DNA of 64,000 bases from Orbus hercynius (GCF_003634275.1 NZ_RBWY01000001.1:539713-603712); one strand, 5' to 3'; shown: positions 40,563-50,893, counted from the stretch's first letter. Notes: generated by a model from the letters alone, not told the origin. Made by a program: numbers and translations.

Positions 40563-40997
40563 ATGAAAAAATTAATTCCATTAGTTCTAATTACAACATT
40601 AGGTATTTCAGGCACCGCATTAGCAAAACACGATAATCGTGGTGGATTTTCTGATGGTATGATGATGAGCCCTGGTTCAGGTGGTATGGGTATGGCCGGT
40701 GGCCTTGTTTCTGCAACCACCGTTGAACAAGTCAAACAATTAGCAGATGATTCATTTGTGGTATTAAAAGGTCATATCATTCAACAAGTGGGTAAAAAAG
40801 AGTACATTTTTAAAGATGATACTGGTCAAATTCAAGTTGAAATCGGTAATCGCGATTGGCGAGGCCAAGTTGTTTCACCAACTGATTTAGTTGAAATCAG
40901 TGGTAAAGTTGATAAAGATTGGAACTCAGTTGAAATTGATGTAAAAAGTCTGAGAATTATTACCGCTGCGGTTCCAGCTCCTGCTAACAGCAAGTAA
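40563..40997 (+). CDS. YgiW/BOF-type periplasmic protein
   Basis: 144 residues: a signal peptide (cleavage after about SGTALA, residue 21), a Gly/Met-rich linker (residues about 26-52, GMMMSPGSGGMGMAGG) and a BOF-type OB-fold (VEQVKQLADDSFVVLKGHI, YIFKDDTGQIQVEI, the VVSPTDLVEISGKVDKDW block). YgiW-family proteins are stress-induced periplasmic proteins, in some species coupled to QseBC; no such neighbours here. The Gly/Met-rich linker could bind metal, which is speculative. Confidence 0.8.
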   Translation: MKKLIPLVLITTLGISGTALAKHDNRGGFSDGMMMSPGSGGMGMAGGLVSATTVEQVKQLADDSFVVLKGHIIQQVGKKEYIFKDDTGQIQVEIGNRDWRGQVVSPTDLVEISGKVDKDWNSVEIDVKSLRIITAAVPAPANSK

Positions 40998-41013
40998 TTG
41001 CTCTTATTCAAGT

Positions 41014-41039
41014 AAAAGCCACGTTTTGTGGCTTTTTTT
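41014..41039 (+). terminator. Terminator of ygiW-like gene
   Basis: AAAGCCAC/GTGGCTTT around a GTTTT loop, followed by a T-run. Confidence 0.75.
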
Positions 41040-41136
41040 ATTATCGGATAATTTTATTGACGAACAAGCCCGGATAAATGATATAATGCGGCCCGATATT
41101 TTCCTTCGTCCGCCTGTTAAATAATTGTGGTTAGTC

Positions 41137-41850
41137 ATGTTAATTAATGCAAATAATATTTTAGAAACACTCAATCCTAATAACAAAATTAATTATGATT
41201 CGATTTTACAAAAAATGATCGAGTCATGGCAAACTGCGACAGTAAAGCCGAAAATCCTCATTCATAGTTGCTGTGCACCTTGTAGTACTTATGTACTGGA
41301 ATATTTATCGCAGTATGCTGATATTACCATTTATTTTGCCAATTCTAATATTCACCCTCGCGTTGAGTATGAGTATCGAAGCCAAGTACAGCAAAAATTT
41401 ATTGCTGATTTTAATCAAAAAACGGGCCATAACGTTCAATATCTTGAAGCCCCTTATCAACCTGCTGAATTTATGAAACAAGTTGGTCACTTACGTGATG
41501 AACCTGAAGGTGGTAAACGCTGCCATCTTTGTTACAAAATGAGATTAGATCTCTCTGCAATTAAAGCTGAAGAACTTGGATTCGATTATTTTGCTAGTGC
41601 ATTAACGCTTAGTCCGAAAAAAAATAGTCAAAAAATTAATGAATTAGGTTTTGAAATACAAGAACTTTTTGCCGTAAAATACTTACCATCTGACTTTAAA
41701 AAAAATAACGGTTACAAGCGTTCTATTGAAATTTGTAAAGAGTATGATGTTTACCGCCAGTGTTATTGTGGCTGTATTTTTGCGGCAAAAGAGCAAGGTA
41801 TTGATTTTAAATTGGTTATTGAAAATGCCAAACAAGCTTTACAATCATAG
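41137..41850 (+). CDS. queH: Epoxyqueuosine reductase QueH
   Basis: 237 residues from ATG 41137 (an upstream TTG frame adds four). QueH (DUF208) makes the last step of queuosine tRNA modification, reducing epoxyqueuosine, with an iron-sulfur cluster and a second metal. The metal motifs are visible: SCCAPC near residue 46-51, RCHLCYKMR near 126, and QCYCGC near 209. It replaces QueG in many bacteria. Monocistronic, followed by a hairpin. Confidence 0.9.
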   Translation: MLINANNILETLNPNNKINYDSILQKMIESWQTATVKPKILIHSCCAPCSTYVLEYLSQYADITIYFANSNIHPRVEYEYRSQVQQKFIADFNQKTGHNVQYLEAPYQPAEFMKQVGHLRDEPEGGKRCHLCYKMRLDLSAIKAEELGFDYFASALTLSPKKNSQKINELGFEIQELFAVKYLPSDFKKNNGYKRSIEICKEYDVYRQCYCGCIFAAKEQGIDFKLVIENAKQALQS

Positions 41851-41880
41851 TTAGTTTCCTGCTTTATCTCACCATTCTTT

Positions 41881-41913
41881 GTATTCAATATTGATGCTCA
41901 CGATATTGAATAC
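41881..41913. other. Perfect hairpin after queH
   Basis: GTATTCAATAT/ATATTGAATAC, 11 pairs, 11-base loop. No strong T-run follows; a weak terminator or mRNA 3' stabiliser. Confidence 0.5.
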
Positions 41914-41998
41914 GCCTTATTTTATCTATGCAAATTATATTATTCCGCTGTGATTAAACAACCGCACATTTTAGCATCATTTTTTTAGCGATAAAAAA

Positions 41999-42034
41999 GT
42001 CATTTTTATTTAATGACAATGGAGTCATTTTTTT
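41999..42034 (+). promoter_or_regulatory. AATGAC/GTCATT dyad with terminator
   Basis: AATGAC-N6-GTCATT (42012-42029) followed by five T looks like a rho-independent terminator, and an upstream GTCATT (41999-42004) can pair with the same AATGAC instead. The same dyad recurs at the autotransporter promoter (42248-42265). Confidence 0.5.
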
Positions 42035-42221
42035 AAGTTTAATACACTTTTTTATCGCTTAAATCGATTGATTTTAGCAATAATTAATATCTTATTTTAT
42101 GATCGTTTTTTTATTTAAGATAAAATCTTAAATTAATGTTTTATTGTTATTATTTTATTTTCAATTTCTTATCAATTGATATTTATCTTTACGCTGTTTT
42201 TATTACTTATTTAATATAGTT

Positions 42222-42276
42222 AATGACTGATAACTTTTTTCATATATAATGACAAAAAAGTCATCAATATGTCATT
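42222..42276 (+). promoter_or_regulatory. Autotransporter promoter with dyad
   Basis: AATGAC (42222-42227) in the -35 position, 17 bases, then TATAAT (42245-42250). The dyad AATGAC-N6-GTCATC (42248-42265) overlaps the -10 and another GTCATT lies at 42271-42276, so a regulator probably binds here. Confidence 0.55.
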
Positions 42277-42334
42277 TATAAATAATGTTGAAATTTTTAC
42301 TAATAAAAAAATAATATTAATAAAAGGGAATAAT

Positions 42335-45300
42335 ATGAATAAAATATATAAGGTGCTTAAAAATAACGCGACTGGCTGTTTTGTGGCAGTTTCAGAATTG
42401 GCGACAGGAGTCAAAAAAGGTCGTAAATTAAAGTTAACATCATTGCTGTTATTGGCTGGCTTATCAAGTCAAGCTTATGGGGCTATATCCATTCCACAAG
42501 GTTATAATCCTGCTGTTAATAACAATAAATTCGGCAGTATTAAGGTATCGGGTTCGGGTCAGGTAGTTGATTTAGGCATTGGTGATGGTTTAAATAGTGC
42601 TAGTTTAGGTTCTGAGACTCATAAATATACACTCACAATTAATGATAAAATCAATACGCTCTATCAAACCAAATATGCCGATGTTGCTAATGCACAGTCG
42701 ACTTTTAATCAGGTTCAAAATCAATTCAATAATGGTTTGGCAACGCAAGCTGAACTCGATAATGCACAAAACAAGTTAGAACAAGCGAAAGTTAAAGCTC
42801 AAACAATTGATGACAGCAAATTTACCGTCTCTGATCCCAATAATGTGCTAGGCAAAAATACAGAAAGTACATCGATTTCAATCAAAACCATACAGTACGC
42901 AGATCCTGTTACTGGTAAGATTTTTGAGCTTGTAGTTAATGATAATGCGATTAAAAATGAAACAACAACGAATATTACTACCAATAAATCAATCGATTTC
43001 TATGAAAAAATGCCGAATAATCAACAGTATCAACATACCCAATTGATTACTGTTTCCGGAAGTGATACCGATCTTACAATTGAAAATACTAATCCTGGTA
43101 GCAATAATTATTTATCAGCAATTTCTAAAAATGCTGGTACGGCTATTATTGAATTAAATGATGGTGCTAACTTAACCTTTGATACTGATGTGAATTATTA
43201 TACGGGTAATGAGAGTAACTCTGTTTCTGACGTATCAGGTAATAGTTATCAATTCGGTAATCAACAAGAAGTTGTTAAAGTGACATATAAAGGCGATGTA
43301 GATACTGTCCTAGGTAGTAGAAACATTAGTTCTGAGGCGGATTTCAACAAATTTAACAAAGAGTTAATTAAATATATCCAACAAAATGAACAAGTTAGGC
43401 TTGATAACCCAACCCCCGAAATGATGAAGGCATTTTATGATGCACAGATTTCGAAAGTATTTAGCTCACGTGAAGTACTTGGATCGTATAGTTACGCTTA
43501 TAACCTAGATAAAAACGAATTAGATACATTAGCTAAGGAACAAGGCTTACAAGATAAATTTAATAATCGTGTTACGGAGGCTGATAGATATACTGACATC
43601 GGTTTACAAGCCACAGTAAATAACCGTTTTCTTGGTGTAACAGGTAGTGGTTCGAAAGTAACGGTGAATGAAAATACGAAAGTAGATAGTATAGACAGTT
43701 CTGGCGTAATTATAAATGCTGCTTACACTGGATCGGGCGTTGATAGTAATAATATTTTCAACATTAATGGTACGCTTGATGCCCATGGTAAAGATGCATT
43801 AATTGCTAAAAACGCTGAGATTTATGTTGCCAGCACAGGAACAATTAATGGTAATGTGACATTATACAGTGGCGATCGATCAAGCGGTAATCATTCAACA
43901 ACTTTAATTGAAAATGCAGGTTTGATTAATGGAGTAGTGTCTATTAGTGACGGTACCGTTAAAAATAAAACAGGAGCAATAATTAATAGTATTAATGGTC
44001 AAGATCAAGTTACTATTGTTAATGACGCTGATGCGATTATACGTGGTAAAGTCATTATGAACCAAAATGGTTCGCTCAACAATAGTGGTACAATTAGCGA
44101 TTCAGTGACAGCAAAAGATGGTTCTATAGTAAAAAATAATAATGGAGCTACCATTGGGGGCGTTGTGATTGTTAGTGGAGTTGGTACCACTTTCGAAAAT
44201 GATGGGGTTGCAGGTGGTGCGCATACTGCTTATGGCGCTGCAAGTACCAACAATAATATTCTTATCGGCGATGGCGTTGTTGCGCTTGATAACAAGGCAA
44301 CGCTAGTTAATAATGGCCAAATTTATATCGGTTATCAATATGATAGCCAAACTCAAACTATCTCTAATAAATCATCGAACAAAGGTGCTTATACGGCGAT
44401 TACCGTTGCAGGCGAGGGTTCTGAACTTATCAATAACAAAGATGTCTATGTCTCAAGTAGTCAACATGATGTTAAAGTTGTGCAAGTAAGCGATGGTGGT
44501 CACTATGCTGATAAGGCTGATTCAATTATTGTGTTAAATAAAGAGAATAACCCGATTAGTGATGTTGACAAAAATAGAGGTAATGACAATAAAGTTATCT
44601 ATGTCAGTGATCGCAAATCAGCCGTCACTATTAATGGTACGATCACCCTTAATGATGTGGGAAGCACAGCATTATGGACAGATAATGGTGGACAAATAAC
44701 ATTAGCCGGTACGGTTAACTTGAATGGTCAAAATGCAGTTAGTAGTGATGGCGAATCGGCGGTGAGGAGTTTCGGTGCTTGGGTACAAGGTGAAAACGCT
44801 AAGTTGATTATGAATGGAAATTCAGCGATTAATATCAACGCCGATCGGGCAATTGGCGTGCATATTCGCGATGGTGCAAGCGCTGAAATTAATGATCACG
44901 CAGGTCTTACCTTTAGTGATAAGAATAATCAAATTGGGTTTTTAATTTCAGGTATTTCTAAACCGGCCTCTATTATTTATAACAGTGATAAAGAGTTACT
45001 ACTTGATGGTGAAGGGTCGGTGCTATTTCGTATTGAACGTGGTTCAACATTTAATTCTGGCACAATAGCCTCTAACAATCCATCTTTATCAATTTTAGAT
45101 TCCAACAATGCTAAAAACTCGATACTAATGGTTGTAACCAATGGTCCAACTGCAACTGGCGTGAGTAACCATACCGTTGCTGATTTGAGTGGATTTACTT
45201 TAAAGGTCAATGGTGAGAATGCAAAAGGGATAAGCGTTGAAGGTGGTGCGAACGTTAAAATAAGCCAAAATACTAAAATCGAATTAACGGGAAGTAATTC

Positions 45301-48300
45301 TATTTTAGCCCGAGTTGATGGTAATTATTATGATGTAAATGGTGTTAATACGCCAGCGAATAATGGTTTATCCTATCTAGAGAGTTCGGCACAATTAACA
45401 ACAAATCTCGCATCAAATTCAGAACAAGTGGTTACTGGTCAAAATTCAGTTGGCTACTATGTGACCAATCGAGGCACGCTTGATCATCTTGGTAGTATCG
45501 ATTTCCAATCACCAAGCTTAAATAATATTGGGGTCAAAATCGACAGCGGTGGGACGTTAATTAGTAAATTAGGCTCTTATATTAAAGTACGCGGTACTGC
45601 TGTTGAAATTAGTGGCAGTAACTCATTAGCGACGATCAATAACATTGGTAATGGCGAAATACCTGTTGTTTGGGCAATTGGTGCTGATGGCAATAACAAT
45701 GATTCAGCTTATCATGTTAAAGATAATGCCAGCCTAAAATTATCCGGCTCAGGCATAACTAAAGCACAAGGGACTGCACATGGTATTTTAGTCGATGGAG
45801 CCAATCAAATTGTACTTGATAGTGCAATTCTGGATCTTTACGATAATAACTCAAACAGCAGTATGGGTAACGGCATTGAAAATCGTTCAGCATTAGAGCA
45901 AATTCAATTGACCAATAATGCGATCATCAATGTTAAAGATGGATATGGTATTCATTCTGGGGTTGGATTGATCCAATCTTCACAAACATCGGGTACGATT
46001 AATGTTTACGGTCAAGGTACAGGGCTGCGTTTTGAAAATATTGATAGTGCAACGGGCGAAGTAACGGGCACAACACATAATAGCATCAATAATAGCGGCT
46101 ATGAGAATGTCATTATCAATGTTTATGAAAATGATGGGCATGGTATCTATGTCGACTCATCGAAAAATGTTAATACTTCCGCGAGTGTGAATATAATCAG
46201 TGCTAATGGCCAATCAGCACTAGAAATTAAAGGCAGCACCGAAACTGCCTCCCAATCGGGTCACTTGCATTCAGCGAATAAAAATGCTGTCATTGTCGAT
46301 TTGAATAATGGTCATATTGCATCATTTACTAATAATGGCGAAGTGTTATTCGGTGATTTTGCGAAAAATGGCGCAGACCAGTATCAGTTTACTGCAACCG
46401 ATAAAACTATTGCTAAAGATAGTTATGCAATTAAAACACAGCAGACAGAACATAGCCTTAATTTTACCAACGCAGCAAAAGGCAATATTAATGGCATTGT
46501 TGAATTGCTTGGATACGGTACATTAGCTGATCCTAATGATAAGACTCAAGGTAATAACGTCACATTAATTGGTGAAGGAAATATTTTTAGAACGGGTGAT
46601 GGAAATGATACCTTTGTTATTCACCAAGCAGTTGGAGATGATTTAGGCGGCGATAATCAGTTAAAACAGTTCACGGAACTTGATGGTGGAGAAGGGCAAA
46701 ACAGCGTCACTTTTACGAATAATTCCAGTGTTACCATTAATAACGATGATACGATTAAGCATATTGAACATTTTGCTTTAGACAATAATAGTAAAGTGAC
46801 ACTGAATAATTTAGCCACCCAAGATGGTTTAAATTCTGGGGTGAATACATATGATATGATCGATGTAGCAAGTATTTTAACCTACAGATGGAATAAAGAT
46901 AATACTGCTTTTGATCGTTTATTGAATGGTAAAGGCACATTTAGTGTTGATTTACAACATCTTGACGATAGTGGTAAGCCGAATCATGTTTTTGCGTTTA
47001 ATAACACAACTAATACTGGTGATTTCAACGGAACACTTGAGCTATCAAATACGCAATACGCGCTACAAGATAGTGCTGAGCATAGTAATACCTCTGCATT
47101 AACACAAGCAACGTTAAAAGCGAGTGCGAATAGTTATGTAACGGTTGGCGCTGGTGAACAAATTATAAAAGGTTTAACGCTCAATGGCGGCACGGTTGAT
47201 TTCGGTAAAATTGACTTGGTTAATGATAAATCAACCAATCATATTTCGGTGGATAATTTAGTCTTAGACAAAGGCAATATCAAAATTGATGCAAGTGGGT
47301 CTATCTATAATCCAGGCATCCCAACATCATTACCTTTATTAGAGCAAGATGACGGTATTATTTTAACGCAATTAGTTGCGGCTAATAATGTATCAGGCGG
47401 TGCAATTAATGTTGATATCGATCGCACGCAGATAAAGTTAATAGATGAAACAGGTCATGAAATTGCCTCTTCAGCAAAAACTGATCTCGTGCAAAATAGT
47501 GAAGTTGTTGCCCGTGCGACTTATGATACCCGATTAACTAAAGGTGAAAATAGCGATGGACTGTATGTGGGTTATGGCTTAACGCAGATTGAACTTAAGG
47601 CTAAAAATGACGTAACAGGTGTGGGAAATGCCTTAATTCTTGATGCGACAGGGAGTGATCCTAGCAAAGCTAGCAGTAGTGAACTTGATGCATTAATTAC
47701 CGATTATGATAATGGTGATGGCACTTGGAGCTATGGCGATGTGCAAATACGTGGCAGCAAAGCCGTCACGCTAAGTGGCACAAATAGTTATCATGGTTCA
47801 ACCTTTATCAAAGATACAAGTACCTTAATCGCCGGCGCTGATAATGCGTTAGGATTAACACGTTTATTAAAACTTGATGCCAATACGCTGTTCGATCTTA
47901 GTGGCCATGCCCAGAGCGTTGGCCGTTTATACAGTGATCAAAACGCGATAATCAATTTGAATAATGGTCAGTTAACTATTACGGGTCAAGATGCTACGAG
48001 TCTTACCAACGATATGACATCTTATCTTTCATCTGGCACGCTACAAGGTAGTGGTCAATTGATTATTGGTGATACTAGTTTGACAAGAGCAACAGCTGGT
48101 ACGGCGACGCTGACCGTTATTGGTGAAAATTCTGCCTTAACCGCTGATATTACCAATGCGATTAATGGTAAAGTCAACCTCGATTCACAAGGTGGTTTAG
48201 GCAGTGGTTCGCTTACCAATAATGGTGAACTTAACCTCTATTTGTCTGATGAAAGTGTGCTGACCAACAGCCATTTATCGGGTAATGGCATGGTTAATAA

Positions 48301-49831
48301 ATATAATTCAGGTACCTTAAACTTTTCACTAGCACAAGCGAAAGACTATACGGGTGAGATTAATATTAAAGGGGGAGCGATTGTATTTAAAGGCGATAAT
48401 AATGCTACCCGTGATAGTTATCAGGCAAGTGAGTTAAATATAGATAAAGGTAGTGCATTAATTGGCCTAGAAAATGCCGTCTTTAACGGCAATATGCATA
48501 ATCAGGGGAATGTCTTTATCGGTCAATTACCTAACAGTACGACGGTTAGTCAAAGTAGTGTAACGGTGAATGATTATCAAGGTAATGAAGGTAGCCATTT
48601 GATTTTTAATGGCACCTTAACCGATGATAGCTCGCCAATTGGTAAACTGATTATTAATGGTAATTCATCAGGTAATAGCATTGTCACCGTAAATAATATT
48701 GGTGGATTAGGTGCGAAAACCATTAATGGTATTGCCATTATTGATGTTAATGGTCAATCGGATGCGGAGTTTTCACAATCAGATCGCATTATTGCTGGGG
48801 CATATGAGTATAAGCTTCAACGTAGTGAAAGTAATAACAATAATTGGGTATTGTTTAGCGATTTGACTGCACGAGCTGAAATTGGGAGTTATGTGGGTAA
48901 TCTTTTCTCGGCGAATAATTTATTCAATTTACGTTTGTATGACAGAGTAGGTGAAACTCAATATATCGATTTATTCACTGGCGAGCAGAAAGTTACCAGT
49001 ATGTGGATACGCCATCAATACGGTTATGATAAGTATAATGTAGCAAACGGAGATTTATCCGCTAAAGATCACTGGAATATCACTCAGATCGGTGGAGATA
49101 TTGCTCAATGGAGTTCCAATGAGCAAAATAGACTGCATTTAGGGGTCATGGTGGGGTATGGTAGAAGTAAAACAACCTCAACCTCCAATATTGATGGTTC
49201 AAAATCTGATGCAACTGTTGATGGTTACAGTTATGGCGCTTACGCTACATGGTATGATAATGACCAAGATAAAACCGGTTTTTATCTTGATACTTGGGCG
49301 TTATGGAATCATTTTGATGCATCGGTCACCGGTGAGAAGTTCTCTGAAAGTTATAACATTAGTGGCTTAACTGCATCTATCGAATCGGGGTACTCATTTA
49401 AAACCGGGCAATTAGGTAACTATGATGTTTGGCTACAACCACAAGCTCAAGCAATTTGGGCTAATGCTAAAGCGGATGACTTTACCGAAAGTAATGGTAC
49501 GCGAGTAAGTTTTAGCCATGGTAATTTGCAAACTCGTTTCGGGATTCGCGCCGCCTTACTCAGCAATGCACAAATTCAGGCTATCACTAATCAGTCAGCA
49601 CAATTCTTTGTTGAAGCAAATTGGTTACATAATACGAAGTTGTATGATGTGACACTAAATGATGAATTAACGCTTGGCCAAGATGGCGCTCGAAATATTG
49701 GTGAGATCAAAGTTGGTGTTGAAGGTAACATTGAAAAAAATACCAGTCTTTGGCTTAATTTAGCCGGTCAGCGTGGCGATCATGATTATAAAAACGCGTC
49801 GATTATGCTGGGACTTAAATATAGTTTTTAA
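42335..49831 (+). CDS. Giant AIDA-type autotransporter adhesin
   Basis: 2498 residues from ATG 42335, where AAAAGGG is the ribosome-binding site; the frame runs on to 42269. An ESPR-type extended signal (MNKIYKVLKNNATGCFVAVS and onward, residues 1-30) and hydrophobic core lead to cleavage near AYG-A50. The passenger (about 51-2170) is repetitive Asn/Gly/Ser-rich beta-helix with many NG/INNSG turns. Residues about 110-155 are a predicted coiled hairpin. A GDGNDTF motif occurs near residue 1425. The C-terminal pertactin-like linker and 12-strand barrel (about 2200-2498) end in LGLKYSF with the terminal Phe needed for BAM. Likely surface adhesin; host ligand unknown. Confidence 0.9.
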   Translation: MNKIYKVLKNNATGCFVAVSELATGVKKGRKLKLTSLLLLAGLSSQAYGAISIPQGYNPAVNNNKFGSIKVSGSGQVVDLGIGDGLNSASLGSETHKYTLTINDKINTLYQTKYADVANAQSTFNQVQNQFNNGLATQAELDNAQNKLEQAKVKAQTIDDSKFTVSDPNNVLGKNTESTSISIKTIQYADPVTGKIFELVVNDNAIKNETTTNITTNKSIDFYEKMPNNQQYQHTQLITVSGSDTDLTIENTNPGSNNYLSAISKNAGTAIIELNDGANLTFDTDVNYYTGNESNSVSDVSGNSYQFGNQQEVVKVTYKGDVDTVLGSRNISSEADFNKFNKELIKYIQQNEQVRLDNPTPEMMKAFYDAQISKVFSSREVLGSYSYAYNLDKNELDTLAKEQGLQDKFNNRVTEADRYTDIGLQATVNNRFLGVTGSGSKVTVNENTKVDSIDSSGVIINAAYTGSGVDSNNIFNINGTLDAHGKDALIAKNAEIYVASTGTINGNVTLYSGDRSSGNHSTTLIENAGLINGVVSISDGTVKNKTGAIINSINGQDQVTIVNDADAIIRGKVIMNQNGSLNNSGTISDSVTAKDGSIVKNNNGATIGGVVIVSGVGTTFENDGVAGGAHTAYGAASTNNNILIGDGVVALDNKATLVNNGQIYIGYQYDSQTQTISNKSSNKGAYTAITVAGEGSELINNKDVYVSSSQHDVKVVQVSDGGHYADKADSIIVLNKENNPISDVDKNRGNDNKVIYVSDRKSAVTINGTITLNDVGSTALWTDNGGQITLAGTVNLNGQNAVSSDGESAVRSFGAWVQGENAKLIMNGNSAININADRAIGVHIRDGASAEINDHAGLTFSDKNNQIGFLISGISKPASIIYNSDKELLLDGEGSVLFRIERGSTFNSGTIASNNPSLSILDSNNAKNSILMVVTNGPTATGVSNHTVADLSGFTLKVNGENAKGISVEGGANVKISQNTKIELTGSNSILARVDGNYYDVNGVNTPANNGLSYLESSAQLTTNLASNSEQVVTGQNSVGYYVTNRGTLDHLGSIDFQSPSLNNIGVKIDSGGTLISKLGSYIKVRGTAVEISGSNSLATINNIGNGEIPVVWAIGADGNNNDSAYHVKDNASLKLSGSGITKAQGTAHGILVDGANQIVLDSAILDLYDNNSNSSMGNGIENRSALEQIQLTNNAIINVKDGYGIHSGVGLIQSSQTSGTINVYGQGTGLRFENIDSATGEVTGTTHNSINNSGYENVIINVYENDGHGIYVDSSKNVNTSASVNIISANGQSALEIKGSTETASQSGHLHSANKNAVIVDLNNGHIASFTNNGEVLFGDFAKNGADQYQFTATDKTIAKDSYAIKTQQTEHSLNFTNAAKGNINGIVELLGYGTLADPNDKTQGNNVTLIGEGNIFRTGDGNDTFVIHQAVGDDLGGDNQLKQFTELDGGEGQNSVTFTNNSSVTINNDDTIKHIEHFALDNNSKVTLNNLATQDGLNSGVNTYDMIDVASILTYRWNKDNTAFDRLLNGKGTFSVDLQHLDDSGKPNHVFAFNNTTNTGDFNGTLELSNTQYALQDSAEHSNTSALTQATLKASANSYVTVGAGEQIIKGLTLNGGTVDFGKIDLVNDKSTNHISVDNLVLDKGNIKIDASGSIYNPGIPTSLPLLEQDDGIILTQLVAANNVSGGAINVDIDRTQIKLIDETGHEIASSAKTDLVQNSEVVARATYDTRLTKGENSDGLYVGYGLTQIELKAKNDVTGVGNALILDATGSDPSKASSSELDALITDYDNGDGTWSYGDVQIRGSKAVTLSGTNSYHGSTFIKDTSTLIAGADNALGLTRLLKLDANTLFDLSGHAQSVGRLYSDQNAIINLNNGQLTITGQDATSLTNDMTSYLSSGTLQGSGQLIIGDTSLTRATAGTATLTVIGENSALTADITNAINGKVNLDSQGGLGSGSLTNNGELNLYLSDESVLTNSHLSGNGMVNKYNSGTLNFSLAQAKDYTGEINIKGGAIVFKGDNNATRDSYQASELNIDKGSALIGLENAVFNGNMHNQGNVFIGQLPNSTTVSQSSVTVNDYQGNEGSHLIFNGTLTDDSSPIGKLIINGNSSGNSIVTVNNIGGLGAKTINGIAIIDVNGQSDAEFSQSDRIIAGAYEYKLQRSESNNNNWVLFSDLTARAEIGSYVGNLFSANNLFNLRLYDRVGETQYIDLFTGEQKVTSMWIRHQYGYDKYNVANGDLSAKDHWNITQIGGDIAQWSSNEQNRLHLGVMVGYGRSKTTSTSNIDGSKSDATVDGYSYGAYATWYDNDQDKTGFYLDTWALWNHFDASVTGEKFSESYNISGLTASIESGYSFKTGQLGNYDVWLQPQAQAIWANAKADDFTESNGTRVSFSHGNLQTRFGIRAALLSNAQIQAITNQSAQFFVEANWLHNTKLYDVTLNDELTLGQDGARNIGEIKVGVEGNIEKNTSLWLNLAGQRGDHDYKNASIMLGLKYSF

Positions 49832-49847
49832 GTGCTATGTTTGCATT

Positions 49848-49875
49848 AAAAACCGGCATTATGCCGGTTTTTTTT
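49848..49875 (+). terminator. Terminator of autotransporter gene
   Basis: AAAACCGGCAT/ATGCCGGTTTT with eight T. Confidence 0.8.
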
Positions 49876-49936
49876 ATGTAAATGGATGAATTTTTATTAA
49901 TTTCATATTATAGTAATGACGTCAGCTTAGCTGATA

Positions 49937-50072
49937 ATTCTCAGGGCGGGGTGTAAGTCCCCACCGGTGGTGATAGCCCACGAGCGCTTAATGGTGGATT
50001 AAACACGATTAAGGTCTAGCAGATTTGGTGAAATTCCAAGGCCGACAGTGATAGTCTGGATAAAAGAGAGTT
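49937..50072 (+). ncRNA. FMN riboswitch (RFN element)
   Basis: The conserved RFN sequence blocks are present in order: TTCTCAGGGCGGGGTG (49938-49953), AAGTCCCCACCGG with GGTGATAGCCCACGAGCG, AGCAGATTTGGTGA, TTCCAAGGCCGACAGT and ATAGTCTGGATAAAAGAGAG (to 50070). It senses FMN and represses ribB. A likely sequester: GATTCTGGTA (50141-50150) can pair with TACCATGAATC (50176-50186), hiding the start codon. Confidence 0.95.
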
Positions 50073-50179
50073 GCTTATTTACCTTTCATATAATCATGAT
50101 TGCTGTTATGCAATGTATCTGATGGTCAAGCAATAGCCCTGATTCTGGTATTCAATTAATTAATAGGATGATATTTACC

Positions 50180-50851
50180 ATGAATCAGAAATTCGAAAAT
50201 ACACCAAATGTGGTGCACAATACTTTTAGCCTAACTGAGTTTGGCTCTCCGATTGAACGCGTTGAAAAAGCGATTGAGGCACTAAAAGCCGGTCACGGCG
50301 TATTAGTTCTTGACGATGAAGATCGTGAAAATGAAGGTGATGTTGTGTGGGCGGCGCAGCATATTACAACCGAACAAATGGCCTTAACAATCCGTTATGG
50401 TAGTGGCATTGTCTGTTTATGTATGCCTAAGGCTTATTGCGATAAGCTTGAATTACCGATGATGGTATCAAACAATACCAGCAAAAATCATACTGCTTTT
50501 ACCATTACCATTGAAGCTGCCAAAGGTGTATCAACTGGCGTGTCTGCCGCTGATCGTGTGACAACGGTTAAGGCTGCGGTGGCGGATCATGCAAAACCAG
50601 CAGATTTAAGTCATCCTGGCCATGTTTTCCCATTGGTAGCTAAAGAGGGGGGGGTATTAACGCGTCGAGGGCATACTGAAGCATCGGTTGATTTAGTTAA
50701 ACTGGCGGGCTTTAAACCGGCAGCGGTCATTTGTGAATTGACTAATGACGATGGAACAATGTCACGGGCGCCAGAGGTTGTTGCTTTTGCCAAAAAATTC
50801 GACTTTCCCGTCGTGACCATTGAAGATTTGGTACAGTATTTACAGCGTTAA
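50180..50851 (+). CDS. ribB: 3,4-dihydroxy-2-butanone-4-phosphate synthase
   Basis: 223 residues from ATG 50180 (MNQKF...), which fits the family start and the riboswitch sequester; a frame from 50168 adds four residues. RibB makes the four-carbon unit of riboflavin from ribulose 5-phosphate. Visible motifs are [29 protein letters not shown], the [15 protein letters not shown] block and [20 protein letters not shown]. Mg2+ is bound by the first acidic motif. Monocistronic, FMN-controlled. Confidence 0.95.
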   Translation: MNQKFENTPNVVHNTFSLTEFGSPIERVEKAIEALKAGHGVLVLDDEDRENEGDVVWAAQHITTEQMALTIRYGSGIVCLCMPKAYCDKLELPMMVSNNTSKNHTAFTITIEAAKGVSTGVSAADRVTTVKAAVADHAKPADLSHPGHVFPLVAKEGGVLTRRGHTEASVDLVKLAGFKPAAVICELTNDDGTMSRAPEVVAFAKKFDFPVVTIEDLVQYLQR

Positions 50852-50860
50852 TTGCTGCTT

Positions 50861-50893
50861 AAACAGATCAAATCAGTACGATTTGATCTGTTT
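50861..50893. terminator. Bidirectional terminator ribB/ruvX
   Basis: Perfect 14-pair stem AAACAGATCAAATC/GATTTGATCTGTTT with a five-base loop between the convergent genes; the T-runs are short, so it may be modest in strength. Confidence 0.6.

Noticed and set aside
46308-46526. Frames inside the autotransporter gene on both strands
   Set aside because: They are shadows of the long frame, without ribosome-binding sites or recognisable products.
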